In this document: positions 37,481-48,199 of the stretch, piece by piece
Numbering within the stretch: the stretch's first letter is position 1
Layout: each line of letters begins with the position of its first letter
NCBI RefSeq assembly: GCF_008831285.2
Contig: NC_045148.1
Span: 11,514,183 to 11,578,182, forward strand
Length of the DNA stretch: 64,000 nt
Reading direction: 5' to 3'
DNA from: Nymphaea colorata
Taxonomy: Eukaryota > Streptophyta > Magnoliopsida > Nymphaeales > Nymphaeaceae
Program-made: the position numbers and the translations under genes
The notes under the pieces: model-generated
What the model was told of the DNA's origin: nothing
What the model saw: only the letters and a program-made list of their open reading frames with translations
The model's database searches: none

Positions 37481-37945
37481 CTTTAGGGGTTTGAGCTCAA
37501 TTTGAGTTTGTTTCAAAAATGTGAGCTGAAATTGAGCTAGGACCATGTTTGTCACACATAAATCAAGCTTTCTTTAGTTCGTTTCAGTTCATTTATCTCG
37601 TTTTGAGTACAGTTCAGTTCTAAGTGCTTGCTTCTTCCTATTTTTAGGGGTTTGAGATGAATTTGAGCTCAATCTGATAGAGTGAGTTGGAACCAAGCTA
37701 GGACTATGTTTCTCATGTATAAGTCAAACTTTTTTTAGTTTGGTTTGAGATCATTCATTCCAATTTGAGTTCAATTTAGTTTCGATTACTTTCTCTCTTA
37801 TGTTTTCAAAGGTTTGAGCTGAATTTGAGCTCAATCTGGTAGAGTGACCTGAAACATAGTTGAAATTATATTTATCATATATAAATTAATACTTCCTTCA
37901 GTTTGAGCTCCTTCAGTTTGAGTTCAATTTAGTTGTGAAGTTTTG
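37481..37945. repeat. 161-bp minisatellite, three diverged copies
   Basis: Copies start at the GTTTGAG motif at 37489, 37650 and 37812, a spacing of 161-162 bp. Shared blocks include TTTGAGCTCAAT-like and AGTTCAATTTAGTT-like stretches. The third copy is the most decayed. Confidence 0.8.
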
Positions 37946-38383
37946 GAAACCTAGCAGTTGCCATAGTATGTAAATTTTTGTCGAGCTCAATTTTATAAAA
38001 TTAAAGATTTTTTTTTATCTTTCAACATTACCTTATAAGCAAGGGGCCTCTCCAAGCATCCTCAGTTTCACATGAGAAAATTTCAATAACAGTTGAACTC
38101 ATGTGTCCCTCATCGATTTCCCTTCATAAACTTGACATACACATCTTGGTAGAAGATTTACTTTTGATTTTTAGAGCAACCCAAAAGGATTTTTTTCAGC
38201 AAGATTTAACAAGAGCCTATTTAGGAGACTGCCCATAGGCTGGTTCAATTATATCGAGAAAACTCATCCAAGACTCTAGAAATACACACAAGGGTAACAC
38301 AGTTACTTCCTTTTTGAGCTTTATTCTTCTACATAAGGTACAATTTCGATGCAATGCATCAGGTGGTGTGTGTATATATATAT

Positions 38384-38726
38384 AATTGGTAAAAACCAAA
38401 CACGTAGGTGAGGAATGAAAACCAGCCCATTGATTTTTTTGTTAAAAACTATTTTAAATAAAATATAAACACCTCAATATGTTTATAAAAATATTTTGAT
38501 ATAAAACATACTTTGATTCAAGTTGTTTTAATGAAAAATGTGGAGTTTTTTTAATCATGCCACAGAGGCCGTTCATTTTTTCTTATTATAAAACACCTTT
38601 AAAGTCAAACAAATGGTCAACTTAGTATATGTTTTGCATCAACTCGTTCTTAACATCGTACCAATAAGGTTACATTGCAAAGAAAAACATTTAAAAAATC
38701 AAAATCAAAGGGTGTGGTTTTTACCA

Positions 38727-38730
<4 letters not shown>
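38384..38730. mobile_element. MITE-like repeat, copy 1, within a TA microsatellite
   Basis: The left end AATTGGTAAAAACCAAACAC is the inverted form of the right end GTGTGGTTTTTACCAATT. Both sides are TA dinucleotide runs. The internal part resembles 38837-39163. This layout is like the Micron-type rice elements known to sit in TA microsatellites; membership is a guess. Confidence 0.65.
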
Positions 38731-38731
<1 letters not shown>

Positions 38732-38778
<47 letters not shown>

Positions 38779-38782
38779 GAGA

Positions 38783-38814
<32 letters not shown>
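38732..38814. repeat. Compound (TA)n(GA)n microsatellite
   Basis: Uninterrupted TA run to 38774, then GA run with one interruption. It separates the two MITE-like copies. Confidence 0.95.
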
Positions 38815-38836
38815 TTCTTAAAAGATACTTGGGTCA

Positions 38837-39163
38837 GGGATAAAAACCAGACCCTTTAATTTTTTGCTAAAAATTATTTTGAATAACATATGAACATTCA
38901 AATAATGATTTGATAAAAAATATTTTGATATAAAACATGCTTCAAATCAAGTTGTTTTTATGGAAAAATTGTTGATTTTTCTATTATCAAAATGTTGATG
39001 CTATGATAACCATTCTTTTTTGCTACTATAAAAGCAGTATTAAAACCCAAAAAAGATCAACTTAATATATGTTTTGCATCAACCCATCCTTAAGATCGTA
39101 TTGGTAAGGTTAGATTTCAAAAATGACACTTTAAATATATTTAAAGGGTGTGGTTTTTGTCTC
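38837..39163. mobile_element. MITE-like repeat, copy 2
   Basis: Diverged direct copy of 38411-38726 (shared blocks include AAATATTTTGATATAAAACA-like and TATATGTTTTGCATCAAC). Ends are inverted: AAAAACCAGACCCTTTAA and TTAAAGGGTGTGGTTTTT. GA lies to its left and a CT-rich run (about 39189-39206) to its right. Confidence 0.6.
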
Positions 39164-39415
39164 TAATTTATTGGTCTGGTTTCTATCAATCTCTCACTCT
39201 CTCTATATGCTTGTATAGCCAGTGCAGCTAAATGTCAGATAGTTACCAAATGGTTAAAATTTCAAAAACCATTTCTAAAAGGTTAACTCGTCGTTAAAGC
39301 CATCATTAACTATTGTCACCCAATGAACATCTGCTAATGTCAATGCAATGATTGTTTTTTGCGACAAATTTCTTTTATTTTCAGTTGTTGGCCAGCATCT
39401 GACATTCAGCATTGT

Positions 39416-39458
39416 GTATATATATATATATATAGAAGGGGAGAGAGAGAGAGAGAGA
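39416..39458. repeat. Compound (TA)n(GA)n microsatellite
   Basis: TA run 39416-39434 then GA run 39441-39458, same order as at 38732-38814. Confidence 0.95.
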
Positions 39459-39632
39459 TTGATGCAGTGCATGTGGCATTGCTGCTTTTGCTTAAAATTT
39501 AAAAATGTAAAAGGATAATATAGTTATGAGTTTCCTAACAACAGTGTAACTACCACTTCTCAAATTTTGCCTCTGCCCCCTCCATCCACACGCACAATAT
39601 GCCCCATGTACAATTGTTTTCCCAAGAGTATG

Positions 39633-39678
39633 TATATATATATATATATATATAGGGAGAGAGAGCGAGAGAGAGAGT
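39633..39678. repeat. Compound (TA)n(GA)n microsatellite
   Basis: TA run 39633-39654 then GA run to 39678 with one interruption; third occurrence of the same compound in 1 kb. Confidence 0.95.
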
Positions 39679-42299
39679 TTTGCTTTGCCAAAAAATAGTC
39701 GCAAGGGGAGTGAGACAACTCGTTTTTGTGGTTGTGAGAGGATTCATCCATCCCACATTGTCAGAAAAGTAGTACAGCAGGCCGTTTATTTGACCAAAGT
39801 TATGTACTCTTTTTCCCTTATATCAGAGGAATGGAGTTAAGTTATTGATTGGCTGAGAAAAAGCCTGTGGCAATTGCGCACACAACAAAACAGCACACCC
39901 ACAAATGAAGGCAAGTTGGGATTGACTCTGAAAAATGGCTCACTCAGTTGCGGTGATTCGGTGTAACCAGGCCCTTTTGCAAGGTCAGAGTATACGTGTA
40001 AGTAATCGTTCCAATTGGATGACTCAGATTCATTAACGCCTCAACCATATCTGGGCATTACTTAATTGTAATCATGTTCTTAGCTGTCAAAGGGACCCCA
40101 CTTGGACGTGCATTCCAGTTCGGATTTAATTTTTTCAGGTATAGGGTTTCATGTCTGTGTCACATGGCTAGATGCTTCTCATCCTTATGTGAGAATTAAG
40201 ATCTCTCTCTCTCTCTCTCTCTCTCTCCACTTATTTTATTACTTTGAAGAAGCAAGGAGAATCCCAGTGAACTTTGTTCTTTTGGGAGTTGGAGCAGCTT
40301 TCTCTCTCTCTCAACTGCACAATTAACATGCAAAAGCTATCGTGTGAAGCATGTTAGTGATGCTAGTTGGTGGTTTATTAGTGAACGGTTTGGGCCATCG
40401 CCAACTTTTCATTTATGTGCACTCATTAAGAGGCTTCCCCTTCTCCTTCCCCAATGATCAATTAATTCTTGTTGTCTTCGATTAAGTTTGTCTGTGTCCC
40501 AAAGATTCAATATCTAAAAATTTTATAATTGTGTGGGTACTGTAGCTTTGCTGAGAGTGGCCGGCGGTAGCCACACAAACGAGGCCACTCCCCCCCCCCC
40601 ACCTCTCTCTCTCTCTCTCTCGTTTGTCCCCAGTTTATAGATCTCGTTAATGTTTTTGTTTATCCTTTTGCAAATGCGTGAGAGAAAATCTGATACGACA
40701 TGTATGTGTGTATTATATGTATTTGTGAGTCGTGTTGCACTGCTTTCTATGATTTCCATTGAAAGCTTCATCCCGATCAGAACGCCAAAATAAAACCTTC
40801 TGATCACTCTCTCGATCAACCTCCTTACGAATGACACCTTTAACGCACTTCTATCTTCTGTGGAATCGAATATTGGTTGTCTTAGCAACAGACACTAATT
40901 TCTCCAGGTCAAAATCTTATGTCACCTTCTTTTCAAAGAACGGTGTTTTTGAAGACGCATATTCATGCCCTCGAATACCGGTGAGTTTCATATTTGTATA
41001 TTGCATTTTTTTTTTTGCAAACGTTAACTAACCTAGTCCTTGACCTATGGGCAAAAAGGCATCTTAATCCCCAATTAGTTTCAATTTCTACCCTTTGGGA
41101 GCCTTCTATTTTACATTGGACTCCCTGCTTCCATTCGACGACCCTGAGCCAAATACTATCAACACCGAAGCTACACTTCTGTGACATCGGGTCTGTGTCC
41201 TCTCATATTCGTCGTCCATAAATTCTCGGAGGCTGTGTATCACCCGGCTCAAACTTGTGTCACATGATATCTGAAAGAAGTAATAGTCAAAAGTGACTTA
41301 TTTAAGGCTTTTAATAGGAAAAATTCATGCTCTCGTGGCCCATAAAACTCCTGCCTACCAAAACCCCTATCCAATACGCAAGGCACTGCCGTCGTTCGCC
41401 TGCAATTTCTAGAAAATGAACTAACTAATCTGACTGCCATTTTTAGACTATTTCAAATGATGAGCCAACGCATTTTAGTCGTTGTGGAACCCAAATTGAT
41501 GCACTGGCACCATAAAGAAGGCACCCATCTAATGTAGCTTCTTTCTAGACAAAACGAGCTGGCTTCCCACCTGCAACGTAGCGCAAGCTAGTAGTTGGGT
41601 TGGAGAGTTGGCTCGCCTATCCAGACCAGCTAGGCTAGCCCACTACCTGGCTTCCCCATGGACTAGGCTTGCTTCCTCCTCCAATCATGGTGCTCCATAC
41701 TAGCCACTGACTAGAGCAGTGTTGGTTGAATTAAAGGGGGCCATTGATCATTTTACTAACAGGGCAGTCTGGTCCTATGGTGACATTGAGCGGGTGTGTT
41801 GGCATTACAGGAGTAAAGTTGAGGTGGCGGCTAGGACTCGCTTATGCTGATTGGGCTCAGGCTGGGCACGAGGCTGGGGCACTGGTTGGTGCATGGTGGA
41901 CAAGGGTGCTTTGGGCTATGCATAAAAGGCTGTGTGTCCCAGCTCGGTGTCGTGTTGGGTCTGGGGTGGATTGGGCTAGTCATGGGAATCAGGTTTGACC
42001 AAGGGCATTTGACCGGGTTAGTGTGTGGCTGAGCTTGATCAGCCAAGACTGGCTAACCTCTCATGTGCCGATTGAGTGGAGTTGGTTCATCCTGAAGTGA
42101 CTCGTATGCTCGTGTGATGGTTGGTGGATGCAGGCTGTATGGGTTACTGGGGATGGGCCTATACCAACTTCTCCCTCCTCAGATTGGTTTTGTCCCGAAT
42201 ACCGAGCCACTAAAAATCTATCCAGAAAACTATCATCTTCCCCAGTCATGCCCATTTCTTCCATCATTCCATTGGACCAAAAGGTGGCACGAAAGACAA
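39679..42299. other. Non-coding DNA
   Basis: No gene is recognised. It holds a (CT)n run at 40202-40227 and a poly-C plus (CT)n run at 40591-40621. From about 41570 composition rises in G/C; this part may be decayed LTR of element C but shows no firm motif. Confidence 0.35.
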
Positions 42300-43330
42300 C
42301 CCTCTTTTCAAATCCTATCACTTTTACTATTTGAGTTGGCAAGGGCAATGGATAATCTCCACGAGTCGAGTCTTCTTCAGATGGGGCTGTACCAGTGAAG
42401 AGCTTAAGTCTAAAAACATGGAAGACAAGATGTACTTGTGCATTTATTGATTCCCAACCAGTGGGATTCCTTGCCTATTTCTTCATGACTCTAAAGGACC
42501 ATGAAAAATGGGAGAAGCGTAAAATTTGCTTGGCCAAATAGGGTTCTTTGGCATTCCATGAGTCTTTTAAGGAATACCTAGTCACCAGTTTGAATGTTTT
42601 TTTCTTTCAGCTTTTGTCATGTCGTCATTTCATTCTATTTTTGTCATTTGAATATTTATTATCCTAAGAATTTCATCTTTTTCTTTACATTGCTTGTGCA
42701 TATTGGAATGTTGACTAGTACCTTTCCCACACTATAACAATGAAGAAGAAGGTAACAATATACAACTTCAAAAGGGATCATACGGATGGCAGTATGGTGC
42801 CTTGTATTATACAAACCATTTGCCCGAGGACTGTAATTTGGACAACTCTTTGTCTTGTGACTGAAAAAGCATTTCAAGAATGTCTCAAGTGTCCTATTCA
42901 CCACCTCAAGTTGGTCATCAGTTTAGGGGTATTGCTATATTAAAAAGTCATCATTTTAAAGTACTTCCAAAATTTGCTTAGGAAATGAGATCCTCTATTG
43001 TTGATTATGTTTTTGGGGCCCCCATAAAGTTTTCATATATCCTCATGGAAGTCTTCTACTGATGAAAGAATTGAGAAGTTTTCTGATAAATTAATAAATG
43101 AGCATAATTTGTCAGCAATCTATCACAGCCAAAATAATCTCCTGGCCTTTGGAATTGGGCACGGTGCCAATGAAATCCATAGATATCTCCTCCCAGATGT
43201 TTATAGGTTTATGTATGGGGTTTTGTAGGCCTCGCGGATGGGCATGCTCATATTTATTTTTTTGTGGGCAAGGATTACATTATCTCAATTCATTTTTTCC
43301 CTTAATTTCATGTCCTTCTAGAAGAAGGTT
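42300..43330 (-). pseudogene. Ty3/gypsy element C: integrase remnant
   Basis: Read on the minus strand, about 43300-43090 gives the integrase zinc-finger end and first catalytic region (CNPCPQKNKYEHAHPRG, then ISMDFIGTVPNSKGQEIILA). 42904-42659 gives VNRTLETFLKCF and the PFEVVY motif after the catalytic Glu region. About 42460-42340 gives the C-terminal VHLVFHVFRLKLF. Stops and shifts are frequent. It is not functional. Confidence 0.75.
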
Positions 43331-44348
43331 TCCTTGAGTCTATGTAGGGTCTTGCTTACATGCAAAATTTGTAAACTTTGCTTATGAACTGTAAATTGTT
43401 AAAACTTTTATGCACTCACCTCTAGCTTAGATCAGTACAGATCCAAGGACTAAAGATCGTTCTATCGGTATGAGGTCGGACTGTTCCTAACACCTTTACC
43501 AAGGGAAATCAACCAAGGGCTAGACTAGTCTCTAAATTGTCCAAATGACTGGACCCATAATACATCAAAGGAAATATACCCTAGATTTTGGAAAAGATAT
43601 AAATCAAATGTATGTAGATTTCAAAAATTGGGGTGTACAAATAGGAGAGCTCATAAGAGTGATTTGTTTGCCCCCTTTATTCATCACATATCCATGCAAA
43701 CATAGATCTAACTTAATTGATGCATGCAACACAAACAAAAATGATCGAGAAGAAGTTTCTAGGGATCAGAGTTTTGGATGTGACCCTTTAGATATAGTTT
43801 TATGATCCTAAATCAATATCAGATCCAAAATCCAAGATGAGGATGCAGTTCCAACCATTCTCTAGGGTTTTAAATTAGACAGTCATGTTGAACCTTCCTG
43901 CCACTCGGCTAAGTTCACTTCTTATGAAGCCCAAACGTGTCCTTGAATGACCAAATGGTCTAATGCTGCTGACTTGAATTTAGAGAATGCACCAAAGATG
44001 TGTATGAGAAAGAAAAAACTTTGACTTTCTCATATCCAAGTTCAATACCAAGATCCAAACTTGATACTTAAGACCCAAGTCTAGCTGATTCAGCACTTTG
44101 AGATAAGATATTCAATGTTAAGAACTAGAACCAAGCCAAGATCCATATTCATCATCTAGATCCAATTCTAAGATTCAAATCCTACTTTCAAAGGTCTATT
44201 GATGTATGGTCCGTTATCAAGGTCAAAGATTTGCCATTGGAGTCTAAATTCATATGATCTAAATCTAAGATCAAAATATGCCTGAGATCCAAAACTAATT
44301 AAGGTTTGAACTAAGTACCATGAAATCCAATGTTCTACATATCAATGT

Positions 44349-44865
44349 TAAGGGTGAACACAAGCCAAGTCGAGCCCGAGTTCAGTTAGCTCAAGCTCTG
44401 CTCGACTAATGAAACTCGAGCTCGAGAGTAGCTTGAGCTCAACTCAATAGTTACGTGTTGAGCTCAAGCTCGACTCAATTAAGGCTCAACAAACTCATTT
44501 GAATAGAATTGATATTCATCGTTACGTGTTGAGATCGAGCTTGACTAGATTAAGGCTCGACAAACTCTTTTGAATAGAATTGATATTCATTGTTACTTGT
44601 TGAGCTCGAGCTTGACTCGATTAAAGATCGACAAACTTGTAAACTTGTTTGAATATATCGACTTGACTAAGGCTCAACAAACTCAATTAAGGCTCGAGCT
44701 CGACTTGGCAGTTACATGTTGAGCTCAAACTCAACTCGATTATTTGAACGAGTAGATTCATGAACTCGAACTCGACTCATTTAGCAAATCTTTCGGCTCG
44801 AACTCATTCACAAACTGAGCTTTAACGAGTCGAGCTCGAGTAGCTCGACTTGTTGTTCACCGCTA
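44349..44865. mobile_element. hAT-like MITE, 'GAGCTCGAGCTCGA' type
   Basis: The left end TAAGGGTGAACACAAG and the right end read on the other strand, TAGCGGTGAACAACAAG, form an inverted repeat. The inside is rich in GAGCTCGAGCTCGACT-type words, a composition common in small plant hAT-like elements. No clear target duplication is seen. Confidence 0.6.
44440..44790. repeat. About 71-bp tandem repeat inside the hAT-like MITE
   Basis: GTTACRTGTTGAG-like starts occur at 44451, 44521, 44592 and 44711; GAATAGAATTGATATTCAT recurs at 44501 and 44572. The spacing of 70-71 bp holds for the first three starts; the fourth interval is longer. Confidence 0.75.
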
Positions 44866-46779
44866 GTGAAGATCTAAGATTTATGTTTTGATGTCAAGAT
44901 CCAGTTCTAAGCTGGGATCTAGGTTTTGTGGAATCTGAATCCAGGATCCAAATTATGTCAATCCAAAATCCATCATGTAAAATCTAAATCTCATCTCTTC
45001 ATTCTTCATAATAGACAATATCTAGATAAACTAGATGTGAGAATTAGGTGTACTTTTGATTAGCGCAAGGGCTTATGGGTCTAAGTCAACCTAAGGGTCA
45101 AGTCTAGGGATTTCATAGTTGTGGATTGTAAGGCCGACCTTGGTTTAGCCTTACAATAAAACCAAGGGGTTTGGATATAGGATTTCATCTTGGTCATACA
45201 TGAACCTAAGGTTTTCAAAATCAGGTTTATGAAAGATTTGGGGAATCATTTTGAAAATATGCTTTTTAAGGTCTAGAAATTAAGATGAATTTGGGTTTTC
45301 ATGTGCCTAGACTATTGTCAAGGGCACAATACTAGACCTAGTTGACATAATTTCTACTCAAATAGTGTTTTGTCTAGATCTATTTGACAGAATTTCTACT
45401 CAAATAGTGTTTTGTGCAGTATTTATGAGACTATAGTGCAAGATTAAAACATTGTGCTTAAGCATACCTAGATTTACATGATCTATAAAAAAATGGAGAC
45501 CATATGTATGTAAAAAGCAAAGAGGGAATATAATTGAAGAATAAAGTACTAAAAAGGAATAAAGAGCAAAAGGAAGTGGGAGACATACCTGACCTCTGCG
45601 CCTAGCCTATAAACATCAAAATTAAATTTATTCTGATGGCATAAAACAAGCTAAAACTTGGTGCAAGAATTAAACGAAAGCAACTAGCTAGGGCGGACAA
45701 GAGGAAATTATACTAAGCATGCCAAGGAAACATGAAAATTCCTGAGGTCTTTAAGAAATAAATAAAGAAAAGCAAAGAAAAAGGAAAAGGAAAAGATATA
45801 ATCCTAGATTGATCCTGGACCTGACCTGCCTGATTAACATGAACCAACCTCATAGAGTCTGAGCTAAGGACGACTTGGTTTATCACTACCATGACTTGAA
45901 GCAAGAACTAGACTTAGACCTGGGACAGTAAAACTTTATTTTTTCTAAGTCAAGATTTATAGATACCTGAGTGACAATTTTCCTCTTTTAAGGTGCCAAC
46001 TCGAGTTTTGATTAGTGTGGAGAGATTGGGGCGAGTGGGTGGGGAAGGAGGGGACAACCCCTACTTATAGTGGCCCAGAGGGGGTGTTCCATAAATTTAG
46101 ACACAAGGCAAAACTTCTATTGCTCAGAAATTTTTCCTCTACAAAACATAAGTTAAAGCCCTCAAACATAGGAGACCATCATACATTAAATGTATATTTC
46201 AACAATATTTTTGAGATTTTAGAACTGGCGGGTGTGCAGGTGTGAGAGTGACACAATGCATGCATGCACTAAGAGCTGGTGTTCTAGCATTTGTAGCTCA
46301 AGGTGAGCTGTATCTAAGCTAAGTTCACTAAGGTGAACTTGTTCTAGGCAAGTTCTAAGTTTAGAGTGCCAGGCGGTCTAAATTTGGTGGGTGACCTGGT
46401 TCTATAGGCTGACATGTATTGCGTGAAAAACTAGTGAGCTAACCCTAATAGCTCATGAGGACTCGTAGTGTTGGGAATCTCCTAATTGCATTGGTTTAGG
46501 AACAATTCTCAAAGTTCTAAGGTTCAGGGGTAAAAAGGTCAATTGGCTAGGTGACCAGGATCTAAAAGTCCTGGTCCTAGGTGTCTGGCACCAAAGTATG
46601 GCAGGTTCAATCAGTTCTAGGTGAAAGACCACCTCTTTTGAAATTAGTTCAAAACAAGAAGATACATTGTCCAAATTAGGGGAAAAATGGAAACTTGGTA
46701 AAGTGGGAAACTTTAGGGTATTTACAGGTCTTATGGACATCCTCATACCCAACTGATGGAGTGTCGTGGAAAAAATGAA

Positions 46780-47680
46780 GGAGGTTTGGAAGAAGTCTTC
46801 ATTGTGTAGTTAGCCATACGTGATTTTTATTATAAACAGCCATATTCTTGTATATAGTTGGGACATGCCAAGAGGACTTCAAGAAGCTTGGTCCTAATTC
46901 GAAAAAGATATTGATCTAAGGCTTGGTCTTATTCTGTTTTTGGTCATAGGCTATCAGAAATCTGGGATATTGTACATAGGACGTTTTCTTCCTTTTGGTA
47001 CCATTTCTCATTGAGAGAGCATCTGTAGCACTGTTCTCTTGATTTTTCTTGTATTGAATTTTGAAGTCATAGGCCATGATTTTGGTTAACCACTTCCGCT
47101 GCATGAGGGTAGTGATTAAGTACTTGAGGCAACGATGATCAGTCTAGACTATCAAATGCTTGCCTAGGATGTAGGATCTCCATTTTTATAAAGCCATCAC
47201 GATGTCTAATCTCTCTTTATCATAGGTTGACAAATGCTTGGCTTTAGATGTAAGGGTCTTGTTGATTAAGGCTATGGGGTATCCCTCCTACCTCAAAATT
47301 ACTCCAATACCTTTGTCGCTGATATTGGTCTCAGTTAGAAAGTCCTTGGTAGGATCAAGCAGGGCTAAAACAGGTGCACTCAACATGGCCTTAACTTTGA
47401 CTTGATTGAAGCCGACAGTTGTTTTGCCACTTCCAAGTTCAAACAAAGGAATTTGTATGCAAAATGCTAGGTAAGAGGGGCGGCAATGTAACTGTAGTGC
47501 TAGATGAACCTCCTATAACTGCCTGTTAGATCTGGGAAACCTCTCAAGGAATGATGCTCTTGAGAGTTGGGCCTTGCTCCATGGCTTGAAGCTTCTATGG
47601 ATTAGCTTTGACTCCATTGAACATGAAAATGTGGCTTAATTAAGCCACTTTTTCTTGGCCAAAAGCGTACTTTAGATGGT
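46780..47680 (-). pseudogene. Ty3/gypsy element C: RT end and RNase H remnant
   Basis: On the minus strand, about 47670-47420 gives the RT thumb (FNGVKANP, then KLQAMEQ) and the Tyr-Arg-Arg connection, and 47104-46916 gives the RNase H end (QRKWLTKIMAYDFKIQYKKN, then SATDALS). It belongs with the integrase remnant at 42300-43330. RT palm, protease and gag are not seen. Confidence 0.7.
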
Positions 47681-47879
47681 CTTCATTGATGTTACACCAA
47701 ATTGTATCATAAACAATAAAAAAACTGAATGGGTTTTGACTGATTACATTCTCCTTATGTCTCAGATAGTCAGAGACTTGATGATCTTTGTTGTCACTAT
47801 AAAAAACTGCAACGTAGATGGCCAGAAAGGGTCTGTATGGACGCTATTTTCTTTGCGCCACGAATAGTCAAATATTCAT

Positions 47880-48190
47880 GGTCTATGCAGATATTATCCT
47901 GCATCGCTTCACAGATGGTTTAGAGACTCAATAGTCCTCACTGGCACATTCTGACATTGCATCACAAATGGTCATAGACTTCACGAGCATTCATTGGAGT
48001 TATTTTTGCTGCCTCGCAGATGGCAGGGACTTGATGGGTCTTCATTGATGTTATTCTCACCACTTCACTGATGGTGAAAAGGCTCAATGGACTTAGTTGG
48101 CACGATGACGACTGCATCATGGTAAACTCAACGGGTCCTCACTTACACTATTCAGATGGTTAGAATACTCAATGATCTTCAGTAATGTGC
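47880..48190. repeat. Diverged about 50-55 bp tandem repeat
   Basis: Five to six units share a CGCTTCACAGATGG-like start and a GACTCAATRGTCTTCA-like end. Copies are strongly diverged, so the boundaries are approximate. Confidence 0.55.
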
Positions 48191-48199
48191 ACATACATG

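Larger units (their letters stand above)
43331..46770. other. About 3.4 kb of unrelated DNA splitting element C
   Basis: The integrase remnant ends at about 43330 and the matching RNase H end starts again at about 46780, both on the minus strand. The DNA between has no retroelement coding and includes long AT-rich stretches and the hAT-like repeat 44349-44865. It may be one insertion or several; its borders and any target duplication were not resolved. Confidence 0.5.

Noticed and set aside
38732-39678. Regular repeats that could suggest a CRISPR array
   Set aside because: They are dinucleotide microsatellites without spacers, in a plant nuclear context.
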